DNA from: Candidatus Brocadia sp.
GTDB lineage: Bacteria > Planctomycetota > Brocadiia > Brocadiales > Brocadiaceae
Length of the DNA stretch: 64,000 nucleotides
Direction of reading: 5' to 3'
Assembly (NCBI GenBank): GCA_021646415.1
Contig: SOEU01000008.1
Coordinates: 62,001 to 126,000 of the forward strand
Made by a program: the position numbers and the translations under genes. The notes beneath the pieces were generated by a model. It searched no databases and was not told the origin of the DNA. It saw only the letters and a program-made list of their open reading frames with translations. Shown here piece by piece: positions 1 to 8,039 of the stretch (position 1 is the first letter of the stretch; each line of letters starts with the position of its first letter).

Positions 1-69
1 AATGACTGGAAAGATTGTCCTATTGAGGTAATTTCATTAAAGGAAATAATGCTAAAGGCAAAAAAGTGA
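1..69 (+). CDS. C-terminal end of an unidentified protein (partial)
   Basis: An open frame enters from the left edge and reads 22 residues, ending in LKEIMLKAKK before a TGA. It is too short to assign to a family. It precedes a DUF4926 gene on the same strand with a 188-bp gap, so it may be the end of the upstream gene in a small two-gene unit. That this frame is coding is inference from position only. Confidence 0.3.
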   Translation, partial: NDWKDCPIEVISLKEIMLKAKK

Positions 70-257
70 CATTTGCCCAACAACTGCATGCACAAGGGCG
101 CCCTTAAACTCGTGCCTGTGATGCAGGACGTATGCCGTAAAATTATTTCACTTAAGAAAACTAATGAATTTGCCTAATGTGAATTAGTCATTGGATAATA
201 GAAAAACAGTCTACAACACCAAGATTGATTACTGCACACCCAAAATAGGAGGAAACC

Positions 258-488
258 ATGATAAAAGAACATGATCGAATTGTTTTGTTGAAAGACTTAC
301 CGGAAGATGGTTTACAGGCTGGCGACGTCGGTACGGTTGTTCATATTCATCGTCAAGGTGAAGCATTTGAAGTCGAATTTATGACACTTGACGGTGGAAC
401 AGTTGCTGTTATAACTTTGCTTTCATCTCAAATACGAGCAGTTAATAAAAGGGACATCACGCATGTTAGAGAACTTACCGTCTCTTGA
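258..488 (+). CDS. DUF4926 domain protein
   Basis: A 76-residue protein matching the DUF4926 pattern: an N-terminal stretch ending in GDVGTVVHIH, a central FEVEF strand and a C-terminal block near QIRAV. The family has no established biochemical role. Its members are small SH3-like beta proteins that often sit beside other small uncharacterised proteins, toxin-antitoxin-like in arrangement. A good ribosome binding site (AGGAGG) lies about 5 bases before the ATG. It is followed immediately by a strong hairpin terminator, so it ends its transcript. Function is not inferred. Confidence 0.75.
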   Translation: MIKEHDRIVLLKDLPEDGLQAGDVGTVVHIHRQGEAFEVEFMTLDGGTVAVITLLSSQIRAVNKRDITHVRELTVS

Positions 489-520
489 TTAAAAAAGGAT
501 TTTTCTTTCATTTTAAAAGG

Positions 521-556
521 AAAAAGGCTTAATCCATTTTTTGGATTAAGCCTTTT
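521..556. terminator. Bidirectional intrinsic terminator
   Basis: A perfect 15-bp stem (AAAAAGGCTTAATCC and its complement) encloses a 6-base AT loop, with T-runs on the 3' side in both orientations. It lies between the converging DUF4926 gene and the octaheme cytochrome gene and can serve both. Confidence 0.85.
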
Positions 557-590
557 TGTTTATTTTCCAGAAACTTGTTCTTTTGAAAAC

Positions 591-2270
591 TTATTCAACC
601 AGGCAGTTTTCTCCCTCATGCATACATGCTGATTTGTCTACGTCACCCGGCTTTCGCTTCCACCCCAGGAGCAAATCCGTATACTCACCATGCTTCCAGA
701 AGTCGTATGCCTTATGCTGTATACCTACCTGATCCTCCAGCGCTTTAAGTCTCCTCAGTCTGCTGGCCTCGGCCTTAATCTGAACAAGCCAACGATCCTG
801 TAAGAAGGCGCCTTTCCCGTAAGTTGCACCGTACATAGCCCCGTGAGCCATGGCCTTATATACGGCATTGGTTATATAGACCAGCATTTCAAAGGCAGTA
901 CGTTCTACATCAGAAACGTTGTACATCCTGCCCTCACCACCGAGCAGACTGAAGGTATAGTGCCCAGCATAGTCTGGAGCCAGGTCACTTGGCATGGGAT
1001 CTAGCATGCCATCGTTATAAAGATCGACCACGATCTTCATGGCCTCACGCCACTTGGTAAAGCTGACCTTTACTGCTTCATCCATAGCCTCTAACTGGTC
1101 TGTCGCCCACCTAGGGGAGTGACAACCCTTGCAGGTATTAATCCAATTCTGTCTGGCCTCCTTAAATTTCGGCGCCCCTCGATCCACGAGTGCTGTACCC
1201 ATGTGGCTGTTTATTGTGGAGGCTTTCTGTGCGTTATGTTCGCCGTCTTTCATGTGACAATATGCACAGGTGGGGGTTTTATAATTTGCTGGTTTCATGG
1301 GTTTTGTCCAATCCCAGGTATGCTGCTCTGATTCATAAATCATCCCATGATATGATTCTTTGTACATTTCATATTCATAGTGATCAAGACCGGTATGGCA
1401 GATACCGCAGTTGTTGGGTTTTCTTGCCTCAGCCATAGAAAAGTCATGTCTTGTGTGGCACCCATCACATCTGTTCTCGGCTATACCATGACATGTGGCA
1501 CATGCCGTCACCTCCGCCGCCGGCTTTGCTACCTGCCACGGAGTTTCTATTACGCTTACATGGAATGCGTAAGTGTGGGACCCAATCTTGCCAGCACGGT
1601 GACCATTCTTCTGGTCCGGATGACACTCACCGCAATGCTTCCAGGAAGGCATGTGCAGTTGCTGGTGATTATTCCCATGACATTTGTCACACCCCACAAC
1701 ACCCTTTTCTGTAGATGCGTGTTTGCTCTTTTTCCATTGTGCAACGATACCCGGTGTTTGTACCGTATGGCACATAATACACTCTTCTTGCTTAAACTCT
1801 CCTGATACATTCATATTTGGTGTATAGTAATGATCGGGGTCATACCATCTGATAAGAGGTAAAAACCCAAACAGTTTTCCAAATTTCCCCTCACCAGGCA
1901 ACACCTCTTCCGGCCCTGTATACGTTGCCGTTAATCCACCGTGGTATAAGTCACCTGAATTGTCAGCGCCAATCTTTTCTCCTGTAACCGCAGAAATGAT
2001 TTGTTGAATGGTCCTTTTATCTTTTGGATGGGACGCCATTTCTTCTTTCTTTATAGGGAAAGGAGATTTCTCCTCTTTTTGCATCGGGGTAGCAGTCTCA
2101 GCCTTCAACTCTTCTTGCTTAGCAGCCGCCTCCTTTTCTTCTCCCTGTTTGATGGCAACGACTTCTGCTTTTTTCACAGCCGCCTGTTCGCAACCAAGCT
2201 GGATACAGCCAAACAGGGTGAGTATACTCATAGAGATAATAAATTTTATCCCCTTGCTCATATCCTTCAC
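591..2270 (-). CDS. Octaheme c-type cytochrome, hydroxylamine oxidoreductase (HAO)-like
   Basis: A 559-residue exported multiheme protein. Eight CXXCH heme-binding motifs start near residues 164, 194, 213, 257, 268, 288, 336 and 380, followed by a ~180-residue helical C-terminus without a membrane anchor, the layout of the HAO/octaheme family. Anammox bacteria carry about ten such paralogs, which oxidise hydroxylamine or hydrazine or reduce nitrite. Which reaction this one performs depends on the active-site tyrosine cross-link, which I cannot judge by eye. The N-terminus has a hydrophobic segment with cysteines at 22 and 27 (FGC, LGC), so it may be a lipoprotein. A Lys/Glu-rich linker (about residues 30-85) before the heme domain is unusual. 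It is last in a minus-strand group with DUF2249, cupin, DUF1858 and radical SAM genes. Confidence 0.9.
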   Translation of the reverse strand: MKDMSKGIKFIISMSILTLFGCIQLGCEQAAVKKAEVVAIKQGEEKEAAAKQEELKAETATPMQKEEKSPFPIKKEEMASHPKDKRTIQQIISAVTGEKIGADNSGDLYHGGLTATYTGPEEVLPGEGKFGKLFGFLPLIRWYDPDHYYTPNMNVSGEFKQEECIMCHTVQTPGIVAQWKKSKHASTEKGVVGCDKCHGNNHQQLHMPSWKHCGECHPDQKNGHRAGKIGSHTYAFHVSVIETPWQVAKPAAEVTACATCHGIAENRCDGCHTRHDFSMAEARKPNNCGICHTGLDHYEYEMYKESYHGMIYESEQHTWDWTKPMKPANYKTPTCAYCHMKDGEHNAQKASTINSHMGTALVDRGAPKFKEARQNWINTCKGCHSPRWATDQLEAMDEAVKVSFTKWREAMKIVVDLYNDGMLDPMPSDLAPDYAGHYTFSLLGGEGRMYNVSDVERTAFEMLVYITNAVYKAMAHGAMYGATYGKGAFLQDRWLVQIKAEASRLRRLKALEDQVGIQHKAYDFWKHGEYTDLLLGWKRKPGDVDKSACMHEGENCLVE

Positions 2271-2346
2271 TCCTTCTTATCCAACAATGTTCTGTTAAAA
2301 TACATTATTATGCCAAAAACTTATTTCAATAGTCATACAGTTCTTG

Positions 2347-2583
2347 TTATTTTTTTGCTATTTCTACCTTCCAAACTTCCGGCCCCTGTTCAACATATTT
2401 CCAGTCCAATTGCCCACTCCGTTCTGCTTCTAATTGATATTTCAAAGGTTTAGGGTCATGGTCGTTTATTAAGACCATAATCTCTCCCTTTTTCAGACTA
2501 TCAAAGGTATTAAATATCTTTGGGTGTCTCTCCCGGGGCACAATATTTCTCACATCTAATATGACAGGCTGTGTTTCACTCAT
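2347..2583 (-). CDS. DUF2249 domain protein
   Basis: A 78-residue protein with the DUF2249 signature: LDVRNIVPRERHPKIF at the start, INDHDPKPLKYQ in the middle and VWKVEI at the end. The fold is TusA-like. In other bacteria the domain occurs alone or fused to hemerythrin and cupin domains near nitric-oxide and nitrogen-oxide genes. The ATG at 2583 is preferred over one two codons upstream because AAGGA lies 6 bases before it. Immediate neighbours are the octaheme cytochrome (downstream) and a cupin (upstream), consistent with a nitrogen-redox role, which remains inference. Confidence 0.85.
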   Translation of the reverse strand: MSETQPVILDVRNIVPRERHPKIFNTFDSLKKGEIMVLINDHDPKPLKYQLEAERSGQLDWKYVEQGPEVWKVEIAKK

Positions 2584-2615
2584 GATCATTCCTTGTTAAA
2601 ATATTTCATTATTCG

Positions 2616-2918
2616 TTACCCAACACTAATGGCTAAAACAACCATTCTTTCCACACACTTCATTCCTCTTGACGCTCCCTCCGGGGCGACAATGATCATT
2701 TCTTTTTTCATATCAATCTTCTGATCGTTCAGTGTAAATATTCCCTTACCTTCTTTTACATAAAAGATACCTACACTATGCCCCTCATGCGGTGGTATTT
2801 CTTGACCAGGTTCCATGCAAATCAGCGGTATTTTCACCTTTGGTGAAGCATAAAGAATGTTTGGAACAAAATGATCTTTATTAAACTGTATCTTTTTTTC
2901 TATATCGATTGGTTCCAA
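2616..2918 (-). CDS. Small cupin-domain protein
   Basis: A 100-residue single-domain cupin. Motif 1 is degenerate (PPHEGHSVGIFYVKEG, with two histidines) and motif 2 lies near APEGASRGMKC. Cupins of this size bind a metal or small ligand, and the partner is unknown. The start is a TTG with GGAGG about 12 bases upstream. It sits between the DUF1858 and DUF2249 genes with short gaps, suggesting one transcript with the octaheme cytochrome. Confidence 0.75.
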   Translation of the reverse strand: MEPIDIEKKIQFNKDHFVPNILYASPKVKIPLICMEPGQEIPPHEGHSVGIFYVKEGKGIFTLNDQKIDMKKEMIIVAPEGASRGMKCVERMVVLAISVG

Positions 2919-3043
2919 ATGTTTTTATTGCCTCCTCAATTGTTCTTAAATAATTAATCTTGTTTTTTAATTACTATTACAAAATTTCCTCACTTCACAC
3001 GAACAATGTTCAGTTATTCTTCGACATTCTATTCTAGACCTTT

Positions 3044-3274
3044 TTACGAAGTCTTGCTCGCCTCTTGATTTGCCACTTCATTCAACTCATTAACAAATTT
3101 ATCAACGTCGGTATTATGCATCATGCATGCAAGATTTATATCCTCCGTACCAAAGGAAGGACAATCGAAACATCCTTTTCCGAAATACTTTGTAAAAACC
3201 GCCTTTGTTGCAGGATATTTCTTCGTCACCTCTCCTGTGCTCATTTTCTTCGTGATGAGAATCTCACTGCCCAT
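3044..3274 (-). CDS. DUF1858 redox-disulfide domain protein
   Basis: A 76-residue protein of the DUF1858 type: an ITKKMSTGEVTKKYP start, then a CFDC pair followed by PSFGTEDI, then a helical tail. Such domains are found fused to or beside hybrid-cluster and nitrogen-redox proteins and are thought to form a redox-active disulfide. Here it lies downstream of a radical SAM gene and upstream of a cupin gene, all on the minus strand. A redox function shared with the octaheme cytochrome is inference from this neighbourhood. Confidence 0.8.
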   Translation of the reverse strand: MGSEILITKKMSTGEVTKKYPATKAVFTKYFGKGCFDCPSFGTEDINLACMMHNTDVDKFVNELNEVANQEASKTS

Positions 3275-3364
3275 AATTTCCCTCCCATAAAGATAAAAGA
3301 ACGCTGAAATAAAAAATATTATTTAATGACATTATTTAAGTAAAGTTGTTCAGGAAACGAATCA

Positions 3365-4606
3365 CTAGCTTACCCCTGCAAGGTTCGTCTCCAGATCAAC
3401 CAATTCAACCGGCGCAATATCCTCTATTTTTACGGGCAGCCGCACATTTTTGGGAAGTGGATCAATATATTTTTTCCTGTATGCCTTGCTCTGCATACGG
3501 CAAGTGGGGTATCTCTTGCTAAAATCCGGATGCGTTACCATCTTTTTCCATATGTCCTGGATGGACATTTCACGCACATTCCCAAAGTTGATCGGGTTAA
3601 AATCACAAGGGTTGATATCACCGTATGCAGTCATATAGAATTGTGATTGGGCCCCATAGCAACCCACGCCCCTCGGAGAATTAATAATGGACATACAGTT
3701 TATTCCCATCGGATGGTCCATCTCGTGATACTTCTTTGTGAGGGCAATCAATTGTTTTCGGTCTTCTGCAGTTAGGATTTTTGACGTATCTTTTAAGAAT
3801 CGGCCCGAAGGTATGCAATCAAAGATTGTGACCTCTGAAAATCCCTGTTCTTGCGCAATCCTTAAGAGCTTTTCAACCTTTCCGGTTTTGATACTCTCGC
3901 TGGTTGCATATGTGGAAATTCCGGTCAAGATACCAGCCTTTCGACAACGCTCGGCACCTTCAAACGCCTTTTGATAACAACCTGGCACTGCCCTGAACTC
4001 GTTATGTAATTCAGGCTCACTGCTATCTATAGAGATGTTTAAGGAAAATAAACCTGCCTTAGCAAGCTTTTGAACGTTTTCTTCTGTCAGGAGCAATCCA
4101 TTGGTAAATATCATCGGGATGGCCTTGGTTTTATCCACATAGCTAATAAGATCATAAAGTTCTTCCCGTAGCAGTGGTTCGCCACCGACATAGATAATAA
4201 GACTGGCGCCAAGGTCCAATGCCCCATCCACTACAGTTTTTATTTCCTTTACGGTGAGCTCTTTTTTGGTAGGATCTATAAATGGATCTGCACTACAATG
4301 GATACACTGACACTGGCATTTATGAGTTATCGCCAGATTCGCAGTAACTGGGAATGCCATCTTATACAACATCATCCTCAACTTTCTCTCGAGAAACCGC
4401 ATACCTGCTTGGCTAGGAAACGGCGGATTATAAAGGTTGTACACCTGCATACCGTCCACCCGGGCAATTACCTTCAAGGAATTAATCTTTTCAAAAAACT
4501 GGTCCACATAGGGTTGCAGCATCTTGCCGAGCACCCCTCCCGCCTTCCCAACAACCTTCCCTTGAGCAATTTCGGCATCGATATGTAAAAAATCAAATGA
4601 TGTCAT
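3365..4606 (-). CDS. Radical SAM protein with C-terminal auxiliary-cluster region
   Basis: A 413-residue protein. The radical SAM cluster motif C-x3-C-x2-C is at residues 97-104 (ITHKCQCQCIHC). It is followed by a glycine-rich SAM-binding motif (YVGGEPLLRE) and a C-terminal half with cysteines in GCYGAQ, INPCDF and TCRM, resembling a reduced SPASM or twitch auxiliary-cluster domain. The substrate is unknown. Enzymes of this shape modify peptides or tetrapyrroles. It starts 3 bases after the Gfo/Idh gene stop, so translation is probably coupled. It precedes the DUF1858, cupin, DUF2249 and octaheme genes, so a maturation role for one of them is possible (inference). Confidence 0.85.
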   Translation of the reverse strand: MTSFDFLHIDAEIAQGKVVGKAGGVLGKMLQPYVDQFFEKINSLKVIARVDGMQVYNLYNPPFPSQAGMRFLERKLRMMLYKMAFPVTANLAITHKCQCQCIHCSADPFIDPTKKELTVKEIKTVVDGALDLGASLIIYVGGEPLLREELYDLISYVDKTKAIPMIFTNGLLLTEENVQKLAKAGLFSLNISIDSSEPELHNEFRAVPGCYQKAFEGAERCRKAGILTGISTYATSESIKTGKVEKLLRIAQEQGFSEVTIFDCIPSGRFLKDTSKILTAEDRKQLIALTKKYHEMDHPMGINCMSIINSPRGVGCYGAQSQFYMTAYGDINPCDFNPINFGNVREMSIQDIWKKMVTHPDFSKRYPTCRMQSKAYRKKYIDPLPKNVRLPVKIEDIAPVELVDLETNLAGVS

Positions 4607-4609
4607 ATT

Positions 4610-5638
4610 TTATCCTCCATACTCCCCATTGTAAGCGACTTTTAGATTTTTCTCTATCTCGCACAAAATATCATTTGCAACCTCAATAGCTTTTAAGCCT
4701 TCCTCGCCGGAAACAACAGGCTCTTTCCGCTCCACAATGCAATTCACAAAAGATTCAAGCTCCTTTCTGAGTGGCTCATAATCGTCCATTTTTATATGTT
4801 CTATTTTTAACAGGTCACCAAATACATAACTTTTCAAATCTGCAATAGTCGAAACATCCATTTCAGGGATGTTCAACGCCTTCAATGTTAATTGTGGCGA
4901 TTTCTTATATATTAATGCATCTTTTTTCTGATAATCAATAGAAATATATGAATCCTGAGAAAACAACCTCATTTTACGCATGGATGTAAGAGATACCCTG
5001 CTTGCGGTTACATTTGCCACACATCCGTTCTGAAATTGAATGCGGACGTTAGCAATATCCTCTTTATCCGAAATAACATTTACTCCCACGGCATCAAATT
5101 TCTTTACCTTCGAACCGGTTATGTGCAGGATAATATCTAGATCATGTATCATCAAATCCAGCACCACACCAATATCAGCGGAACGAAAGGTAAACGGGCT
5201 TAACCGATGACACTCTATAAACCTTGGATTAATTGAAAGTTTTTTAATTGCAGCGATAGCAGGATTAAATCGTTCAATATATCCTACTTGAAGTACCAAT
5301 CCATTCGCCTTGCTAATATTTATCAATTCTCTTGCCTCCGATACCGTTCCCGTCATAGGTTTTTCGATCATGACATGAATTCCTTGTTTCAGGAATTCTT
5401 TTGCTATGACGTAATGCGACTTTGTGGGTACCGCAATGCTTACAGCTGCGACTTTATCAATTATTTCCTTGTGATTTGAGAAACATTGCGTGTTGTACTG
5501 CCGGGCAATTTTTTCTGCCTGTTTACGCTGTATATCAACTACTCCAACCAACTCCACCCCAGGCAACTCTGTATAGACCCTTGCATGCTCCTTCCCAAGA
5601 TGACCAACACCGACTACCGCGACCTTTAATCTGGACAT
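4610..5638 (-). CDS. Gfo/Idh/MocA-family NAD(P)-dependent oxidoreductase
   Basis: A 342-residue protein with an N-terminal Rossmann motif (VVGVGHLGKEHA), the family EKP signature (MIEKPMTG) and a C-terminal alpha/beta domain. In many Gram-negative genomes a Gfo/Idh protein sits directly after lpxA, as here (stop of lpxA 3 bases upstream). One such homolog, GnnA, oxidises UDP-GlcNAc to make diamino-sugar lipid A. Without the paired aminotransferase (GnnB), which is not in this window, the substrate is uncertain. It is probably co-transcribed with lpxC-lpxA and with the radical SAM gene downstream. Confidence 0.85.
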   Translation of the reverse strand: MSRLKVAVVGVGHLGKEHARVYTELPGVELVGVVDIQRKQAEKIARQYNTQCFSNHKEIIDKVAAVSIAVPTKSHYVIAKEFLKQGIHVMIEKPMTGTVSEARELINISKANGLVLQVGYIERFNPAIAAIKKLSINPRFIECHRLSPFTFRSADIGVVLDLMIHDLDIILHITGSKVKKFDAVGVNVISDKEDIANVRIQFQNGCVANVTASRVSLTSMRKMRLFSQDSYISIDYQKKDALIYKKSPQLTLKALNIPEMDVSTIADLKSYVFGDLLKIEHIKMDDYEPLRKELESFVNCIVERKEPVVSGEEGLKAIEVANDILCEIEKNLKVAYNGEYGG

Positions 5639-5640
5639 AT

Positions 5641-6459
5641 TTACGTTGCCGCTACCATCGAATATCGAAAAGACTCCCGATACCTTCCAAACTTGCCCTT
5701 GTCAATATTTCTCAAAAAAGCAATAAGATACTGAACCTCAGGGGAAATATCTTTTTTCTTTTCTAATTCTTCCAAGGCCTTGCTTTTATTCAATTCTCGG
5801 GAGCGAAATAACGTTCGAAATGCCTCTTTGATTTCGTTAATCTGCTCTTTTGAGAAACCCTCTCTCTCCAATCCAATGACATTTACCTGACGTAGCTTTG
5901 CCGGATGACCTTCAATCATGACATACGGAGGAACATCTTGAACAATCCTGGTATGACCTCCCACGTATGCATATCTCCCAATAGTCACAAAAGGTTGGAT
6001 ACCAACAAGTCCCATAAGCTTGGCACCTCTCTCTACCACAACATGGCCGCCCAGTAACACCCCATTCGCCAAAAGGACATTATCCTCTAGAATGCAATCA
6101 TGGGCAATGTGTGCACATGCCATGAAAAAATTGTTATCACCTATTACGGTTCTTTCTCCGCCACCCGCTGTACCTATATTAATGGTCACCCCTTCCCGCA
6201 CCACGTTGTGATCCCCCAGCACAAGAGAAGTACGCTCGCCGCGATATTTAAGGTCCTGCGGTTCTGCACCCAAAACGGCATTGGGATAGATAACATTATT
6301 TCTTCCAAGTGTTGTATTTCCAATCACGGTAACATGGTTTTTTATAACAGTCCCATCCCCGACTGTAACGTCCGCACCTATTATAGAAAAAGGCCCGATT
6401 TCAACATCTTTGCCCAAAACAGCGTTGGGGTGCACGATTGCCGACTTATGAATTTTCAT
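5641..6459 (-). CDS. lpxA: Acyl-ACP--UDP-N-acetylglucosamine O-acyltransferase
   Basis: First enzyme of lipid A synthesis, transferring an acyl chain to UDP-GlcNAc in the cytoplasm. The protein starts MKIHKSAIVHP and runs through left-handed beta-helix hexapeptide repeats (for example IGPFSIIG, VGDGTVI), with the catalytic-region histidines in AHIAHDC, then a C-terminal helical domain. Its length of 272 residues fits the family. An in-frame extension to 6513 exists, but MKIHKSAIVHP is the conserved family start and has a GGGGAA-type site upstream. The gene lies between lpxC and the Gfo/Idh gene. Confidence 0.95.
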   Translation of the reverse strand: MKIHKSAIVHPNAVLGKDVEIGPFSIIGADVTVGDGTVIKNHVTVIGNTTLGRNNVIYPNAVLGAEPQDLKYRGERTSLVLGDHNVVREGVTINIGTAGGGERTVIGDNNFFMACAHIAHDCILEDNVLLANGVLLGGHVVVERGAKLMGLVGIQPFVTIGRYAYVGGHTRIVQDVPPYVMIEGHPAKLRQVNVIGLEREGFSKEQINEIKEAFRTLFRSRELNKSKALEELEKKKDISPEVQYLIAFLRNIDKGKFGRYRESFRYSMVAAT

Positions 6460-6525
6460 CTCGCATTCCCCTTGTATGTTTCCTATTTTTTCCGCAATGC
6501 TATCATCATACACCGTTCAGCTGAA

Positions 6526-7380
6526 TCATGCTACTCCTGCAATCTTCTCTGCTAGCTGAACGTTCAGCGAATGACCAGACCTGTTCGCAACAATACGCCC
6601 TTGAATGAATACATTGGCCAAATAAAGGTCTCCTATGAGGTCTAAAATTTTGTGCCTTACAAATTCATTGGGAAATCTCAATTCGGCTGGTTTCATAGAA
6701 ATCGGCTTAGTTAACTTTCCGTCTTCATGCAAAATAATACTATTGTCATCTGTAACCCCTTTTCCCAAACCAAGCTTCTCGAACTCTTCAACATAGGTAC
6801 TCAATCCAAATGTCCTTGCTGGAGCGATTTCTTTGCAGAAATTTTCTTCCGTAAACTCGATATCATACGTTTGTTGCTCTATAAAAGAGCCGTTAAAATC
6901 CAACGTGTATGAAAATATCAATCCCTTTTCGTAAGGCATTGCCATAACACTTGCGTTTCCACTACTCACGACAATCGGAGATTTTACGGCAAAAACTCTC
7001 TTTTTACCACCCAGTTCAACAATACCTGCCTTTTTAAGAATTTCCACAAACAGTTTGGCGCTCCCGTCCCCTGCTGGAATTTCCCGTCCGTTGATTTCGA
7101 TTTCAATATTATCGATCCCTAATCCCGCCAAGGCTGCCATTAAATGTTCTACACTTTCAACCTCCGCTTCTTTATTTTTCAGAAATATGCGTTTATAATT
7201 ATCTGATAAGGCATGAACATGTGCTGGCACCCGCGGCCGTCCAGGCAAATCTACGCGAACAAAACAGATACCCGAGTTTAACGGTGCTGGTTTTAAACGG
7301 AGTTTTGTCGTTCCCCCCCGAAACATCCCCACACCTGTGCACTCGACCTCTTGCTGGATTGTCTTTTGTGCACTATCCAC
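6526..7380 (-). CDS. lpxC: UDP-3-O-acyl-N-acetylglucosamine deacetylase
   Basis: Zinc-dependent deacetylase committing the pathway to lipid A. The protein has 284 residues in two LpxC domains. The zinc ligands are visible as the His of VEHLMAAL (with the catalytic Glu before it) and the His and Asp of HKILDLIGD. The conserved catalytic His is in RSGHSLN. Unlike some bacteria, no FabZ domain is fused. It uses a GTG start. It is 3 bases downstream of ompH and upstream of lpxA, so it belongs to the envelope operon. Lipid A genes here indicate an outer membrane of Gram-negative type. Confidence 0.95.
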   Translation of the reverse strand: MDSAQKTIQQEVECTGVGMFRGGTTKLRLKPAPLNSGICFVRVDLPGRPRVPAHVHALSDNYKRIFLKNKEAEVESVEHLMAALAGLGIDNIEIEINGREIPAGDGSAKLFVEILKKAGIVELGGKKRVFAVKSPIVVSSGNASVMAMPYEKGLIFSYTLDFNGSFIEQQTYDIEFTEENFCKEIAPARTFGLSTYVEEFEKLGLGKGVTDDNSIILHEDGKLTKPISMKPAELRFPNEFVRHKILDLIGDLYLANVFIQGRIVANRSGHSLNVQLAEKIAGVA

Positions 7381-7383
7381 GAA

Positions 7384-8037
7384 CTACTTTCCCTTGCTCG
7401 CTGCTGAATATTTCTTATTCAAATTATCAATTACCTGACTGGTAATATCGACTTCATTGGAATGGTACAAGACTGTTTTTATTCCGACTTTAAACTGCAA
7501 TTCACTAATTCCTCCGCTCTGGAGTTCCGGTTCTTCTTTTTTGATAATGAGATCATATTGTCCACGCTTGCCTATATCTTCTACTTCCTTACAAACTTCC
7601 GTATAAAGGCTTTCAAAATAATCTTTGTATTTTTTCATGAGACTCTTTTCTGCAAACTTTGCGTACGATTCCAATTCCATATTCTTTTTTTCAAAGGCCT
7701 CTTCGTCTCTTTTTCTAACCTCACTTCCTAAATCCAACAATTGTATCTTCTCACTCAAACTCACCAGCTCTTTCTTTTTATCATTGACAATCTTCTGGTA
7801 TTGCTTTTCCTGCTCTTTGAGCTGGGTATCATACAATTTCCTTTTTTCATACTTCTCAAATACTGTATTCAGATCAACGACTCCCACTTTTAAACCTTTT
7901 GAAGGAGAACTGACTGAGCCAGGTTCTTTTGCTTGTATGCTATTCAACGAAAAAAGGTACAAACACACAACACTTGCCACAGCAAAAAGAATCTTTATCT
8001 TTTTGCCATTCTTCTTTACTGGTTTTTCTGATTCCAT
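7384..8037 (-). CDS. OmpH/Skp-family periplasmic chaperone
   Basis: A 217-residue protein with an N-terminal membrane segment/signal (about residues 13-36) and a VGVVDLNTVFEKYEKRK block typical of the OmpH/Skp start. A long Lys/Glu-rich coiled-coil region (about residues 65-160) and the C-terminal beta/helix part follow. The Skp trimer keeps unfolded outer-membrane proteins soluble in the periplasm. It directly follows bamA (2-base gap) and precedes lpxC, the common bamA-skp-lpx order, although lpxD and fabZ are absent here. Confidence 0.9.
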   Translation of the reverse strand: MESEKPVKKNGKKIKILFAVASVVCLYLFSLNSIQAKEPGSVSSPSKGLKVGVVDLNTVFEKYEKRKLYDTQLKEQEKQYQKIVNDKKKELVSLSEKIQLLDLGSEVRKRDEEAFEKKNMELESYAKFAEKSLMKKYKDYFESLYTEVCKEVEDIGKRGQYDLIIKKEEPELQSGGISELQFKVGIKTVLYHSNEVDITSQVIDNLNKKYSAASKGK

Positions 8038-8039
8038 AA

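Noticed and set aside
6460-6513. Extended start of lpxA at 6513
   Set aside because: The family starts at MKIHKSAIVHP. The extra 18 residues have no match to the family.
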